Below, piece after piece: positions 33,652 to 41,801 of a stretch of DNA of 64,000 nucleotides; position 1 is the first letter of the stretch; each line of letters begins with the position of its first letter. The notes beneath the pieces are model-generated. The model was not told where the DNA came from and made no database searches. It was given only the letters and a program-made list of their open reading frames with translations. Origin of the DNA: Taishania pollutisoli (GTDB taxonomy: Bacteria; Bacteroidota; Bacteroidia; Flavobacteriales_D; Crocinitomicaceae); the NCBI RefSeq assembly GCF_014518315.1, contig NZ_JACVEL010000013.1:1-64000 (forward strand), written 5' to 3'. Position numbers and translations under genes: made by a program.

Positions 33652-34743
33652 TTACCCGATTTTCGTTATTTCGCTCACAATAGCTTTTGTTGCACCCGGT
33701 TTTCCCAGCTGAGCGATGTTTGCCGCCAATGTCGTTTGTACTTCCTTATTGTTCATCAACTGAATGACTTCATTGATTAATGTTGTCCGTGCATCAGCGT
33801 CTTTCACCAGCACAGCTGCCTGTTTGTTCACCAGTGCCATTGCGTTGTGTGTTTGATGGTCTTCCGCCACATTCGGAGAAGGAACAAGGATTGCCGGTTT
33901 TTGAATCAGGCATAACTCTGAAACAGAAATTGCTCCGGCACGTGAAACAATTACATCCGCAAGTGCGTATGCCAGGTCCATCCGGGCAATAAACTGGGTC
34001 AGGTGAATTCCTGTCAGGTCCTTTCCTTTCAGTCGGCTGATCAATTCTTCGTAATACAATTTTCCACACTGCCACAACACCTGGATGCCTGCCTGCTGTA
34101 ATTGTTCAATCCCCGCAATCAATGACTCATTGAGTGTACGCGCTCCCAACGATCCGCCGATAACCAACAAGGTCGGACGGGATGCATCTAAGCCATAAAA
34201 GGCAAACGCCTCACTCCGCTTTCCTTCTATTTGTGTTACTTCCAGCCGAACGGGATTTCCGGTCATTACAATTTTTTCTTTCGGAAAGAACTTCTCCATT
34301 CCTTCGTATGCCACACACAAAGTCGTCGCTTTTTTAGCCAGCAGCATATTTGTTTTTCCGGCAAATGAATTCTGCTCCTGTACCAGCGTAGGAATTCCCA
34401 GCATGGATGCCGCTTTCAGGGTCGGACCGGAAGCATATCCTCCTACCCCGATCACCACCTGTGGCTGAAACTCCTTTACTATTTTTCGTGCACGTACAAT
34501 GCTTTTTACAATCTTAAACGGTAATGCCAGGTTTTTCAATGTCAATTTGCGTTGCAATCCCGCAATCGGTAACCCGATGATCTTATATCCGGCTTGCGGT
34601 ACTTTTTCCATTTCCATTTTTCCTTCCGCGCCCACAAATAAAATCTCCACCTCCGGAAATTGACGTTTCAGCTCATCTGCAATGGCAACAGCAGGAAAGA
34701 TATGTCCTCCGGTACCCCCACCGGAAATGATTATACGTTTCAT
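33652..34743 (-). CDS. murG: UDP-GlcNAc:lipid I transferase MurG
   Basis: 363 residues, GT28 family. The N-domain has GGTGGHIFPAVAIADEL (about 9-25) and IGVGGYASGPTLKAA. The C-domain has VIGGSLGARTLNESL (donor binding), RAGAISVSELCLIQKPAILVPSP and HQTHNAMALVN. MurG transfers GlcNAc to lipid I on the cytoplasmic face, giving lipid II. Its ATG overlaps the ftsW stop by 4 nt. Confidence 0.98.
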   Translation of the reverse strand: MKRIIISGGGTGGHIFPAVAIADELKRQFPEVEILFVGAEGKMEMEKVPQAGYKIIGLPIAGLQRKLTLKNLALPFKIVKSIVRARKIVKEFQPQVVIGVGGYASGPTLKAASMLGIPTLVQEQNSFAGKTNMLLAKKATTLCVAYEGMEKFFPKEKIVMTGNPVRLEVTQIEGKRSEAFAFYGLDASRPTLLVIGGSLGARTLNESLIAGIEQLQQAGIQVLWQCGKLYYEELISRLKGKDLTGIHLTQFIARMDLAYALADVIVSRAGAISVSELCLIQKPAILVPSPNVAEDHQTHNAMALVNKQAAVLVKDADARTTLINEVIQLMNNKEVQTTLAANIAQLGKPGATKAIVSEITKIG

Positions 34744-35996
34744 TCGTCTTCATTTATTAATTGGTTGTCACCGCTTTCTTCTTTCGTCTTCTTTGTTCCC
34801 TTCTCCTGCTTTGCGGCAATGCTCTGTACCATTCCGATTGCCATACACGTCATGATCATTGCGGAACCTCCCATTGCCAACAGCGGCATGTTTTGTCCCG
34901 TCACAGGAAAAACCCCCGTACACACAAGCATGTTTACCGATGCCTGTGTAATGAGCAACATTCCGATACCAATACAGAAATACGTTTCAAACAAGTTTTC
35001 TGCTTTCAGGCCAATCCGGAAAATCCGGAACAAAAGAATCAAATAAGCCATGGTCAGCACAATGGCAGAAAGAGAACCGAATTCTTCTACAAAAGAGGAG
35101 TAATAAAAATCGGCATATGCCTCCGGGAGGTATTCCTTTAGCTTTCCGTCCCCCACTCCCTGTCCGAAGATTTTTCCGTTGTAGATCGCCAGTTGAGCAT
35201 TGACAGCCTGGGCATTGTCCACCACATTACTCTCCGTATCCATCCGGTTCAGAATCCGGTTTTCCCATGTGGTATAACGTGGCAACAGGTTCAAATCAGG
35301 AACTGCTTTGTGAAGCAACACAATCAGGAATAATCCGCCAATTGCCATTCCGAAAATCGCCAGGATCCGGGAAAAGGGAAATCGTCCCAGGAATAACAAT
35401 CCGATGGCCAGCATGAAGACAATTCCGGCAGTGGAAAAGTTATCTTTGACAATCAAACCGCATACAAGGACAATCGGGAGAACGATCGGAACAAAACCTT
35501 CTTTCCAGTCCTTGAACTGGTCTTTTCGTTTTACCAGTTGCCTGGACAAGTAAATGATCAACGCCAATTTCGCAAAGTCGGAAGCCTGGAATGTCAAGCC
35601 GATAAACGGAACGCGAATCCACCGTTTGGCATTGTTGACTTCGTTGGGCAACAGTAAGGTAAGCAATAAGAGTCCTATTCCCAGGATTAATGCAAATTTG
35701 GAGACCTGTGAAAAATATTTCGGATCCTGCCGGTGTACCCAGAACATCGCGGCGAAACTGATCAGAATGTAAATAAAATGCTTGAACAGGTATTTGAAAG
35801 GTGTACCCCCTTCTACCTTTACCAGTACGGGAACAAAGCTAAAAACGGTAACCAGTGAGAATGCGAGCATGAGCAGGGTGATGATCCAGATCACCCGGTC
35901 GCCCTTAAGGTAATTCAAAAAGCGCTTAACGGATAGCGATCCGGGTTTCAGCATTGTTTCGCTGTCTGATGTTACAACTGTTTCACTGTTGGACAT
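34740..35996 (-). CDS. ftsW: SEDS-family septal glycosyltransferase FtsW
   Basis: 418 residues, about ten membrane segments. SEDS signatures: KRWIRVPFIGLTFQASDFAKLALIIYL, GQGVGDGKLKEYLPEAYADFYYSSFVEEFGS split across the large loop, and PVTGQNMPLLAMGGSAM near the end. FtsW polymerises lipid II glycan chains with the transpeptidase FtsI. The N-terminal tail of about 30 residues is polar. It begins 5 nt after the 151-aa gene and overlaps murG by 4 nt. Confidence 0.96.
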   Translation of the reverse strand: MSNSETVVTSDSETMLKPGSLSVKRFLNYLKGDRVIWIITLLMLAFSLVTVFSFVPVLVKVEGGTPFKYLFKHFIYILISFAAMFWVHRQDPKYFSQVSKFALILGIGLLLLTLLLPNEVNNAKRWIRVPFIGLTFQASDFAKLALIIYLSRQLVKRKDQFKDWKEGFVPIVLPIVLVCGLIVKDNFSTAGIVFMLAIGLLFLGRFPFSRILAIFGMAIGGLFLIVLLHKAVPDLNLLPRYTTWENRILNRMDTESNVVDNAQAVNAQLAIYNGKIFGQGVGDGKLKEYLPEAYADFYYSSFVEEFGSLSAIVLTMAYLILLFRIFRIGLKAENLFETYFCIGIGMLLITQASVNMLVCTGVFPVTGQNMPLLAMGGSAMIMTCMAIGMVQSIAAKQEKGTKKTKEESGDNQLINEDE

Positions 35997-36001
35997 AGCC
36001 G

Positions 36002-36457
36002 TTAAATTTGGTGAAGCTCCAGGTAATTACTGAACGCTTTCTGATACATTTCACTGTCAGCTCCTTCTGAACAGAACAGGATAATTCCCGGTTTAAACTG
36101 AAGGGCATTCATTTTCTGAAACGCCTGATGAATGTCATTTGTTGTGATCAGGTGAAGAATCTCCCCCGATTTTTCAGCTGCACTGCTTTGGTCGTAAGTA
36201 ATCACTGTATGAATGTTGGTCGCAATTGCGGCATCACATTCTGCCACAGCCATTAAAAGTCCTGAAGGTGACAACCACAGAATCGGAAACGGAAACGCGT
36301 GAATGGTCAACGCCAATGCTTCAACATCCGGATTCATCCACGAAAAGACATCCATCCCCCACAATTTCCCGTGCGGACGAATAGAACCATGAGTAACTTG
36401 TTCCAACGCCTTCTTTCTCGCTTCCAGTAAATTATGTCTTGTTTTAATCTCTTTCAT
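36002..36457 (-). CDS. Unknown 151-aa protein leading the ftsW operon
   Basis: No family recognised. The sequence has no signal peptide and no membrane segment long enough to be sure; the hydrophobic stretch FPFPILWLSPSGLLMAVAEC (about 56-75) may be the core of a soluble fold. The C-terminal part alternates strands and helices (GEILHLITTNDIHQAFQKM, KPGIILFCSEGADSEMYQKAF), a Rossmann-like rhythm. The gene occupies the place normally bridging murD and ftsW, has its own -7 box at 36491-36498, and sits 5 nt before ftsW. It is therefore the first gene of the second half of the dcw cluster. Confidence 0.7.
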   Translation of the reverse strand: MKEIKTRHNLLEARKKALEQVTHGSIRPHGKLWGMDVFSWMNPDVEALALTIHAFPFPILWLSPSGLLMAVAECDAAIATNIHTVITYDQSSAAEKSGEILHLITTNDIHQAFQKMNALQFKPGIILFCSEGADSEMYQKAFSNYLELHQI

Positions 36458-36490
36458 AATCCCTTTTTTTCATTCACCAGGAGTGACAAA

Positions 36491-36498
36491 CAAAATTA
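36491..36498 (-). promoter_or_regulatory. -7 promoter box for the ftsW half of dcw
   Basis: The complement reads TAATTTTG (TAnnTTTG). Start site expected near 36487, leader about 30 nt. A short inverted repeat (ATGATG-AA-CATCAT, 36516-36529) lies where a -33 element or operator would be; no TTG is seen. Confidence 0.45.
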
Positions 36499-36589
36499 GG
36501 GTTTTCCGCTTTTTGATGATGAACATCATTATTTGGTTATGAACAGATCAATGATAATAAAGTTGACAAACAGGAAACGATTCACCTGT

Positions 36590-38413
36590 CTACTGTTGTT
36601 GATTCAACGCTGCCTGTAATTCTTCCAACACAGGTTTCACAGTACTTTCCGGTAAATCGCTGATGCGGATGTACATCAATCCGTCAATCGCATCATTGAA
36701 TTTCGGGTCGACGTTAAACCCGATCACACGTGCATTCTGTTTGATGTATTTTTTAACCAGCACCGGCAATCGCAATACATTTGGCTCCAACTCATCGATT
36801 AACTTATCAAATTTATTGAGATCGGCTTCTGCTTCACTGAAAAAGAAATGCTTGTCTTCTTCCTTTAATTTGATCTTAAATTCGTGTTTTGCACGGATAA
36901 ACTGGGCAATGTACGGATCGTAATAATGTGATTTCACGAACTCAATCATCAGTGATTTTGAAAAATCCGAAAACCGGTTGCTGATGCTGACACTACCGAT
37001 GATAAATTTGTGTGAGGGATTGCGTAGCATCACATGTACGACTCCCCGCCAGAGCAAAAAAAGCGGCATTGGTTTCTGCTGATAATCCGGCACGACAAAC
37101 GCACGCCCCATTTCAATGCATTGAGGAAAAAACGGACGGAATTCCGCTTCAAAATGGAACAATTCATTCAGGTAGAATCCGTCGACACCATATTTTTCAT
37201 ATACTTTTTTCCCCAATGCGATCCGGTAGGCTCCTACAATCCGTTCCGTTTCCGTATCCCATAAAAACAAGTGCTGGTAATGGACATCATAGCGATCCAG
37301 GTCTGTTTCCTGATTGGTTCCCTCCCCGATTTCACGGAATGTAATTTCGCGCAAACGTCCGATTTCACGCAACACATTCGGGATTTCTTTCGCTTTGGTA
37401 AAATAGCATTCGTAGTTGTTGCTTTTGAACAACAGTTTCTTTTCTTCTTTGCGTAATTCATTCAAATCGGTCACTAACAAATCGACCGGTGTTTCGCAAA
37501 TAATCGGTTTGGGTTGAATTGAGTTACTGTCCGTGTGAATTGTTACCGGAATCTTCAGCGATTTCATCAACCGTACTTTCTTGTCGGAATAAAAAGTGGA
37601 AAGTGAATACGTTTTATTTCTTAAAAAGGCCGCCAGTTCCTCTACTTCTTTAAACTCCTGCTGATGCTTCGCTGAAATTGGTTTCCCGATACGGATATAA
37701 ATCGGCTTAGGACGCGTGCGAACCGCTTCTTTTGGCAGTAATGCTGTTTGCAGGGTCGGGTGTAATTTGGCCATCCGGTAAAAAAACGGGCTGTTCTTTG
37801 AGTGAAAATACATGGGAATCACGGGAACATTCAATTTCCGGATGAGTTTGATGGCGGATTTCTGCCAGTCACGGTCGTTGATTTTTCCGTCTTTTTCTTT
37901 CCCCGACACTTCTCCTGCCGGAAAAATCCCCAGACAGCCTCCGTCATTTACATGTTGGATTGCATCGCGCATTCCTTTACTGCTGTTGAATGCTTCTTTG
38001 CGTGTTTCAAACGGGTTGACCGCAATTACCATCGGTTCCAACGGTTTGATTTTGTGTAACAGGAAATTTCCCATAATTTTAAAATCGGGGCGTACTTTTG
38101 CGATGATGTGCATCATCAGTATTCCGTCCATTGCACCAAGCGGGTGGTTTGCTACAATGACAAACGGGCCTTCTTTCGGGATTCGTTTTACATCTTCCTC
38201 GTACAACTCGAAATCGATGTTGAGATCATCCAGCACAAACTGAAGAAAATCGGGTGTATTCTTTCCGAATCCCTTTGAATAAATTTTATTGGCTTTTGTC
38301 AGTCCACTGATATTTTTCACGCTCCACGCGATCGGAATGCCGAACAATCCCAATTTGTTCAGGCCTGAAACCTGGTAAATATCCCTGGTTTTCACTAATT
38401 GCATTTTACTCAT
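36590..38413 (-). CDS. olsF: Bifunctional acyltransferase, OlsF-like ornithine-lipid synthase
   Basis: 607 residues with two joined domains. The N-terminal PlsC-type acyltransferase (about 60-270) has VANHPLGAMDG (His90), GIFPAGEVSGK and VPVIPMYFHSKNS. The C-terminal GNAT/OlsB-like domain (about 330-590) has RLREITFREIGEGT, LFLWDTETERIVGAYRIALG, ELFHFEAEFRP, and EMGRAFVVPDYQ. This pairing matches OlsF, reported to make ornithine lipids in Serratia and Flavobacterium, with the C-terminal domain doing N-acylation and the N-terminal domain O-acylation (from memory). No signal peptide; peripheral to the inner membrane. It lies alone on the minus strand, divergent from the two-component genes, inside the break in dcw. 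The amine acceptor cannot be proven from sequence. Confidence 0.8.
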   Translation of the reverse strand: MSKMQLVKTRDIYQVSGLNKLGLFGIPIAWSVKNISGLTKANKIYSKGFGKNTPDFLQFVLDDLNIDFELYEEDVKRIPKEGPFVIVANHPLGAMDGILMMHIIAKVRPDFKIMGNFLLHKIKPLEPMVIAVNPFETRKEAFNSSKGMRDAIQHVNDGGCLGIFPAGEVSGKEKDGKINDRDWQKSAIKLIRKLNVPVIPMYFHSKNSPFFYRMAKLHPTLQTALLPKEAVRTRPKPIYIRIGKPISAKHQQEFKEVEELAAFLRNKTYSLSTFYSDKKVRLMKSLKIPVTIHTDSNSIQPKPIICETPVDLLVTDLNELRKEEKKLLFKSNNYECYFTKAKEIPNVLREIGRLREITFREIGEGTNQETDLDRYDVHYQHLFLWDTETERIVGAYRIALGKKVYEKYGVDGFYLNELFHFEAEFRPFFPQCIEMGRAFVVPDYQQKPMPLFLLWRGVVHVMLRNPSHKFIIGSVSISNRFSDFSKSLMIEFVKSHYYDPYIAQFIRAKHEFKIKLKEEDKHFFFSEAEADLNKFDKLIDELEPNVLRLPVLVKKYIKQNARVIGFNVDPKFNDAIDGLMYIRISDLPESTVKPVLEELQAALNQQQ

Positions 38414-38464
38414 ACAAGCATGTATTTAGTTGAAACACATTTCAAACGTCTTGTTTGATCTCTG

Positions 38465-38472
38465 CAAATGTA
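38465..38472 (-). promoter_or_regulatory. -7 promoter box of the olsF-like gene
   Basis: The complement reads TACATTTG (TAnnTTTG), about 50 nt upstream of the ATG at 38413. No clear -33 TTG. Confidence 0.4.
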
Positions 38473-38496
38473 TGTAGTTTCCTCGTCCCTGATTGG

Positions 38497-38536
38497 TGTT
38501 AAGCACATTCTTAAAACAGATTTAAAACAGGCTTAA
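38497..38536 (+). promoter_or_regulatory. Candidate response-regulator sites upstream of the regulator gene
   Basis: Heptamers TGTTAAG (38497), TTCTTAA (38508), GATTTAA (38519) and GGCTTAA (38530) repeat every 11 bp. They resemble the array at 40678-40739 but are less conserved. A further TTCTAAT lies at 38579-38585, next to the -7 box. Confidence 0.4.
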
Positions 38537-38588
38537 TTTTAACCAACAGACTGCTGCTGACGGACTTGTAAACTTAAGTTCTAATGCT

Positions 38589-38596
38589 TATTTTTG
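38589..38596 (+). promoter_or_regulatory. -7 promoter box of the two-component operon
   Basis: TATTTTTG (TAnnTTTG) followed by TATC, the same TTTTTGTATC string as at the USP-like promoter (40752-40761). No TTG at -33, which fits activator dependence. Confidence 0.55.
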
Positions 38597-38618
38597 TATC
38601 CATTCGAAAATGGTCGGG

Positions 38619-39317
38619 ATGAGAAAAATTTTGCTGGTTGAAGATGAAGCACACGTTGCCTCTTTTATTAAGAAAGGGTTGACAGAGGAAGGCTATGATG
38701 TGACTGTTGCTTTTGATGGCAACATCGGTTGGGAATTGTTTCAGCAAAATCAGTTTGACCTGATTATCCTGGACATTATGCTTCCCGGCAAAAACGGCAT
38801 TGAGGTCTGCACGCTGATCCGGGAAGTCAACACAACTGTTCCCGTGTTATTTCTAACGGCATTGGGAACATCGGAAAACATTGTATTGGGATTGAATAAA
38901 GGAGCGGATGATTACATTGTGAAACCATTTAAGTTCATTGAGTTTTTGGCGCGGATCAAAACATTGTTGCGGCGTACGGATGTTTTTAGCTCCGAACCGG
39001 TTCCTGCGACTAATTCCAATGTATATTCCTTTATGAATCTCACGGTGGATGACAATTCAAAAACAGTGACCCGCGATGGGATTGAGATCAACCTGACAAG
39101 TACGGAATACCGCCTGTTGCTCTATTTTCTGAACAATAAAAACATTGTTTTATCCCGGATGGATATCCTGGAAAATGTCTGGGGATTGAATTTCAACCTC
39201 GGCACCAATGTTGTGGATGTGTATGTCAACTACCTGCGCAAAAAGATTGATCAGAGTTTCGAACCGAAGTTAATTCATACGGTAATTGGTATGGGCTATA
39301 TTATGAAGGAGAAATAA
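38619..39317 (+). CDS. OmpR/PhoB-family response regulator
   Basis: 232 residues from MRKILLVEDE (38619); an ATG three codons earlier (38610) is equally in frame. The receiver domain has the acidic pair in LVEDE, the phosphoacceptor Asp52 in LIILDIMLPG, Thr in LFLTALG and Lys in DDYIVKPF. The C-terminal winged helix (about 135-230) has LTSTEYRLLLYFLNN, RMDILENVWG, and VDVYVNYLRKKID, the PhoB/OmpR DNA-binding signature. Such regulators bind tandem direct repeats spaced 11 bp apart. Exactly such arrays occur before this gene and, more clearly, before the gene following the kinase. It is followed after 1 nt by its kinase. Confidence 0.95.
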   Translation: MRKILLVEDEAHVASFIKKGLTEEGYDVTVAFDGNIGWELFQQNQFDLIILDIMLPGKNGIEVCTLIREVNTTVPVLFLTALGTSENIVLGLNKGADDYIVKPFKFIEFLARIKTLLRRTDVFSSEPVPATNSNVYSFMNLTVDDNSKTVTRDGIEINLTSTEYRLLLYFLNNKNIVLSRMDILENVWGLNFNLGTNVVDVYVNYLRKKIDQSFEPKLIHTVIGMGYIMKEK

Positions 39318-39318
39318 G

Positions 39319-40674
39319 ATGAAAAACAAAAGTAAATCGATTTTATTGCTGATGAGTGTCTTCGTGTTGTTGATTCTCCTGATTTCAATGATCGTTTATA
39401 TTTCCGTTTCCCGCTACCTCGAAAAAGATTTTAATCACTTATTGGAATTGCGCGCCAAATCCATTGCCAACTGGAACATTGACCAGGGAAAGAAGATTGA
39501 ACCGGACAATGCATCCGATAAGTTATTTCACGAGCAGGATTTTTATTTTTCTACCAACCAGAACATGCAGGTCATTGCTGATTCCATTCACGTTGATGTC
39601 CGGTTCCTGGAAGAAGCTGCACAAAAAAAAATTGCTTATTATTCAAAAGGAGGAATCAAATACATTGCTATCCTGCATCAGTCGCAGCAAAACAAACAAT
39701 CCTATATCATTGTGGCCGGTGCTGAGAATTACCTGGAAGGAAACCTGAATATTTTTCTTTTTCAATTGTTGATTTACACCTTTGTGATTGCCTTACTGCT
39801 CGCGTTGTGTTTTTCCTTCGTCCTGTCAAAATACCTGTTCAGCCCGATTGTCAAAATCACGGAACGCGCCAAGCAAATCAGCTCGGAAAACCTGCATTTG
39901 CGCTTGCCGACAAAAATTGTCAATGACGAGGTTAATGAGCTTGCCAATACCTTCAACCAGATGCTGAACCGGATTGAAACGGCCTTTGAAATCCAGAACA
40001 ATTTCGTGAGTAACGCATCGCACGAATTGCGGACTCCGTTGACAACGATTATCGGAGAAGCGGACCTGGCCCTGACGAAAGAGCGGACAGTAGAAGAATA
40101 CCAGGAAACGATCCGGGTGATCCTGGAAGCAGCAGAGAACCTCGACAGTAAAACACGGGCATTGCTTTCACTGGCGCAAACCGGGTTCAACGGAACCGCT
40201 CAAAAAGAAGATGTGCTGCGCATCGACCAATTGGTATGGGACACCAAAGAGATCGTAGAAAAACTGGACAAACGGCATTCGATCACCGTTAATGTGTCTT
40301 TGTTGCCGGAGAATCCGAAAAAGCTGAAAGTAAAAGGAAATTATCAGTTACTGCAACTTGCACTGTCGAATATCATTACCAATGCCAGTAAGTATTCCAA
40401 TTACCAGGAAGTAACTGTTTCTATCGGTGCATCCGACAAATCCGTATACCTGCTGATCAACGATTCGGGAATCGGGATTCCGACGCAGGAACTGAAATTC
40501 ATTTACGACCCGTTTTTCCGCGCGTCGAACACAACAAGCTATGAAGGATTCGGAATCGGGTTGCCGCTCACCAAGAACATCATTGATCTCCACAAAGGTG
40601 AAATTCTTGTGAAATCAGCTGAAAATCAAGGAACAATTGTTCAGATTAATTTACCTATTTGCACGAAGGAATAG
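39319..40674 (+). CDS. Sensor histidine kinase, partner of the OmpR-type regulator
   Basis: 451 residues. TM1 at about 8-30 (ILLLMSVFVLLILLISMIVYIS), a periplasmic sensor region of about 115 residues, TM2 at about 147-172 (FLFQLLIYTFVIALLLALCFS), and HAMP (ITERAKQISSENLHLRLP). HisKA has NASHELRTPLTTI with phospho-His near residue 235, and the HATPase domain follows (NIITNASKYSN, INDSGIGIP, GFGIGLPLTKNIIDLHKG). The sensor region has no recognised domain. It begins 1 nt after the regulator stop, so they are co-translated. Confidence 0.96.
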   Translation: MKNKSKSILLLMSVFVLLILLISMIVYISVSRYLEKDFNHLLELRAKSIANWNIDQGKKIEPDNASDKLFHEQDFYFSTNQNMQVIADSIHVDVRFLEEAAQKKIAYYSKGGIKYIAILHQSQQNKQSYIIVAGAENYLEGNLNIFLFQLLIYTFVIALLLALCFSFVLSKYLFSPIVKITERAKQISSENLHLRLPTKIVNDEVNELANTFNQMLNRIETAFEIQNNFVSNASHELRTPLTTIIGEADLALTKERTVEEYQETIRVILEAAENLDSKTRALLSLAQTGFNGTAQKEDVLRIDQLVWDTKEIVEKLDKRHSITVNVSLLPENPKKLKVKGNYQLLQLALSNIITNASKYSNYQEVTVSIGASDKSVYLLINDSGIGIPTQELKFIYDPFFRASNTTSYEGFGIGLPLTKNIIDLHKGEILVKSAENQGTIVQINLPICTKE

Positions 40675-40677
40675 TTT

Positions 40678-40739
40678 TTCTAATCAAATTCTAATCTCTT
40701 TTTAAGTGAATTCTAATTCCATTCTTAGTTCCTTCTAAT
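40678..40739 (+). promoter_or_regulatory. Six-unit 11-bp-phased heptamer array, likely operator of the neighbouring regulator
   Basis: Heptamers at 40678 TTCTAAT, 40689 TTCTAAT, 40700 TTTTAAG, 40711 TTCTAAT, 40722 TTCTTAG and 40733 TTCTAAT, each followed by a 4-bp spacer, giving an exact 11-bp period for six turns. This is the architecture of PhoB/OmpR boxes (7 + 4). The array ends 10 bp before a -7-like CATTTTTG (40750-40757), with no TTG at -33. The adjacent OmpR-type regulator is the obvious candidate to bind here as an activator. Confidence 0.7.
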
Positions 40740-40782
40740 CCCGTTGTTTCATTTTTGTATCGTAAACAAAAAACGTATTGCG

Positions 40783-41280
40783 ATGCATAAACATGTTTTA
40801 ATTCCAACAGATTTTCAAATGGATTCACTGAATACAATCAAGAAAGTGATCCATGATATGAATGACGAAGATACTGTGGCGGTTACCTTACTGCATGGTT
40901 ATTTTTTAAATGACAGTATCACAGATTTGCTCTTCAATTCCAGGAAGGATATTTTAAAAGAAATTGTTCCTCCTGTCTTTTTTGAAGGCTGTGAATTATT
41001 GAAAAATAAATACGCTTCACAGTTGACTCATATCAAAATTGATTTGTTTCACGGGTTGAACAAACGGGCGTTTAAATCGTACGTCACGAACAACCAGATC
41101 GACAAAGTATACATTCCGGCAGGAATCAACCAGAAAAAAGCAACGAAGCGGAGCTTTGACATCACTCCGTATATCAACGACTGTTGTGACGATGTTTCCC
41201 ATGTACAATTCCAGGAAAAGCACGAGGAAAGCATGGAGAACTTCTCAGAATTGTTCTTAAACACCATTAAAATATCATAA
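40783..41280 (+). CDS. UspA-like (universal stress protein fold) protein
   Basis: 165 residues from MHKHVLIPTDF (40783). The longer frame to 40744 starts inside the promoter region. The beginning (HVLIPTDFQMDSLNTIKKV) matches the first strand and helix of the universal stress protein/HUP fold. VTLLHGYF, HIKIDLFHGLNKRAF and IDKVYIPAG follow the alternating pattern. The C-terminal nucleotide-binding GxxG motif of ATP-binding USPs is not evident, so it may be a non-nucleotide-binding form. It is preceded by the phased array and followed after 2 nt by the next gene, so it opens a likely operon under control of the two-component system. Confidence 0.72.
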   Translation: MHKHVLIPTDFQMDSLNTIKKVIHDMNDEDTVAVTLLHGYFLNDSITDLLFNSRKDILKEIVPPVFFEGCELLKNKYASQLTHIKIDLFHGLNKRAFKSYVTNNQIDKVYIPAGINQKKATKRSFDITPYINDCCDDVSHVQFQEKHEESMENFSELFLNTIKIS

Positions 41281-41282
41281 TC

Positions 41283-41753
41283 ATGCGACTGAGGTACATA
41301 TTTATTTTGTTAGCGGTTAGTATCATCGGGTATTCATTCATCAGAATTAACATGAACAGTCCCGAAGATCTGATCATCGGTGACTGGAGTGAGCATTCCT
41401 GGAAATACGAGCGTGTGGCTACACCAAAGCAGAAAAAAGATGCATGTACCGATTCGTTGTCTGTTGCACTGAAAGAACACCTGGGAAAGGATTTATTGTT
41501 ACATCAAAATGAAACCTGGACATTTCGTCCGAACGGGGAGTTACACATTTCTTCTCCTTCCAATGAAACGCGGGTACTTTACTGGCGATTGAAAGGAAAG
41601 GGGGACATGCTGGTGATTAAAGATGAAAACAAGGTTCCGCTGGAACATTACAAAGTAACATACATCGACAAGGACACGCTGTCTCTGAATTTTGAACTGG
41701 ACATACAGGTAAAAGGACTTGCCAGCATGACTTTTAAGAAATGTACACATTAA
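41283..41753 (+). CDS. Small membrane-anchored or secreted protein of unknown function
   Basis: 156 residues. The N-terminal hydrophobic segment (YIFILLAVSIIGYSFI, about 5-20) is an uncleaved anchor or signal peptide. The domain that follows has a lipocalin-like rhythm: DLIIGDWSEHSWKYE, LLLHQNETWTFRPNGEL, YWRLKGKGDMLVIKDE and DKDTLSLNFELD. Similar small 'W...GxW' domains are frequent in Bacteroidota. It starts 2 nt after the USP-like gene stop and lies 48 nt before the YoaK-like gene. Confidence 0.7.
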   Translation: MRLRYIFILLAVSIIGYSFIRINMNSPEDLIIGDWSEHSWKYERVATPKQKKDACTDSLSVALKEHLGKDLLLHQNETWTFRPNGELHISSPSNETRVLYWRLKGKGDMLVIKDENKVPLEHYKVTYIDKDTLSLNFELDIQVKGLASMTFKKCTH

Positions 41754-41801
41754 TACACTGTCAACAGATCGACACCACAACACACATTTTAGTTTTTCGA
41801 C

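Noticed and set aside
36516-36529. ATGATG-AA-CATCAT inverted repeat as a regulator site
   Set aside because: Six-bp arms in AT-rich DNA could arise by chance; kept only as a note at the ftsW promoter.
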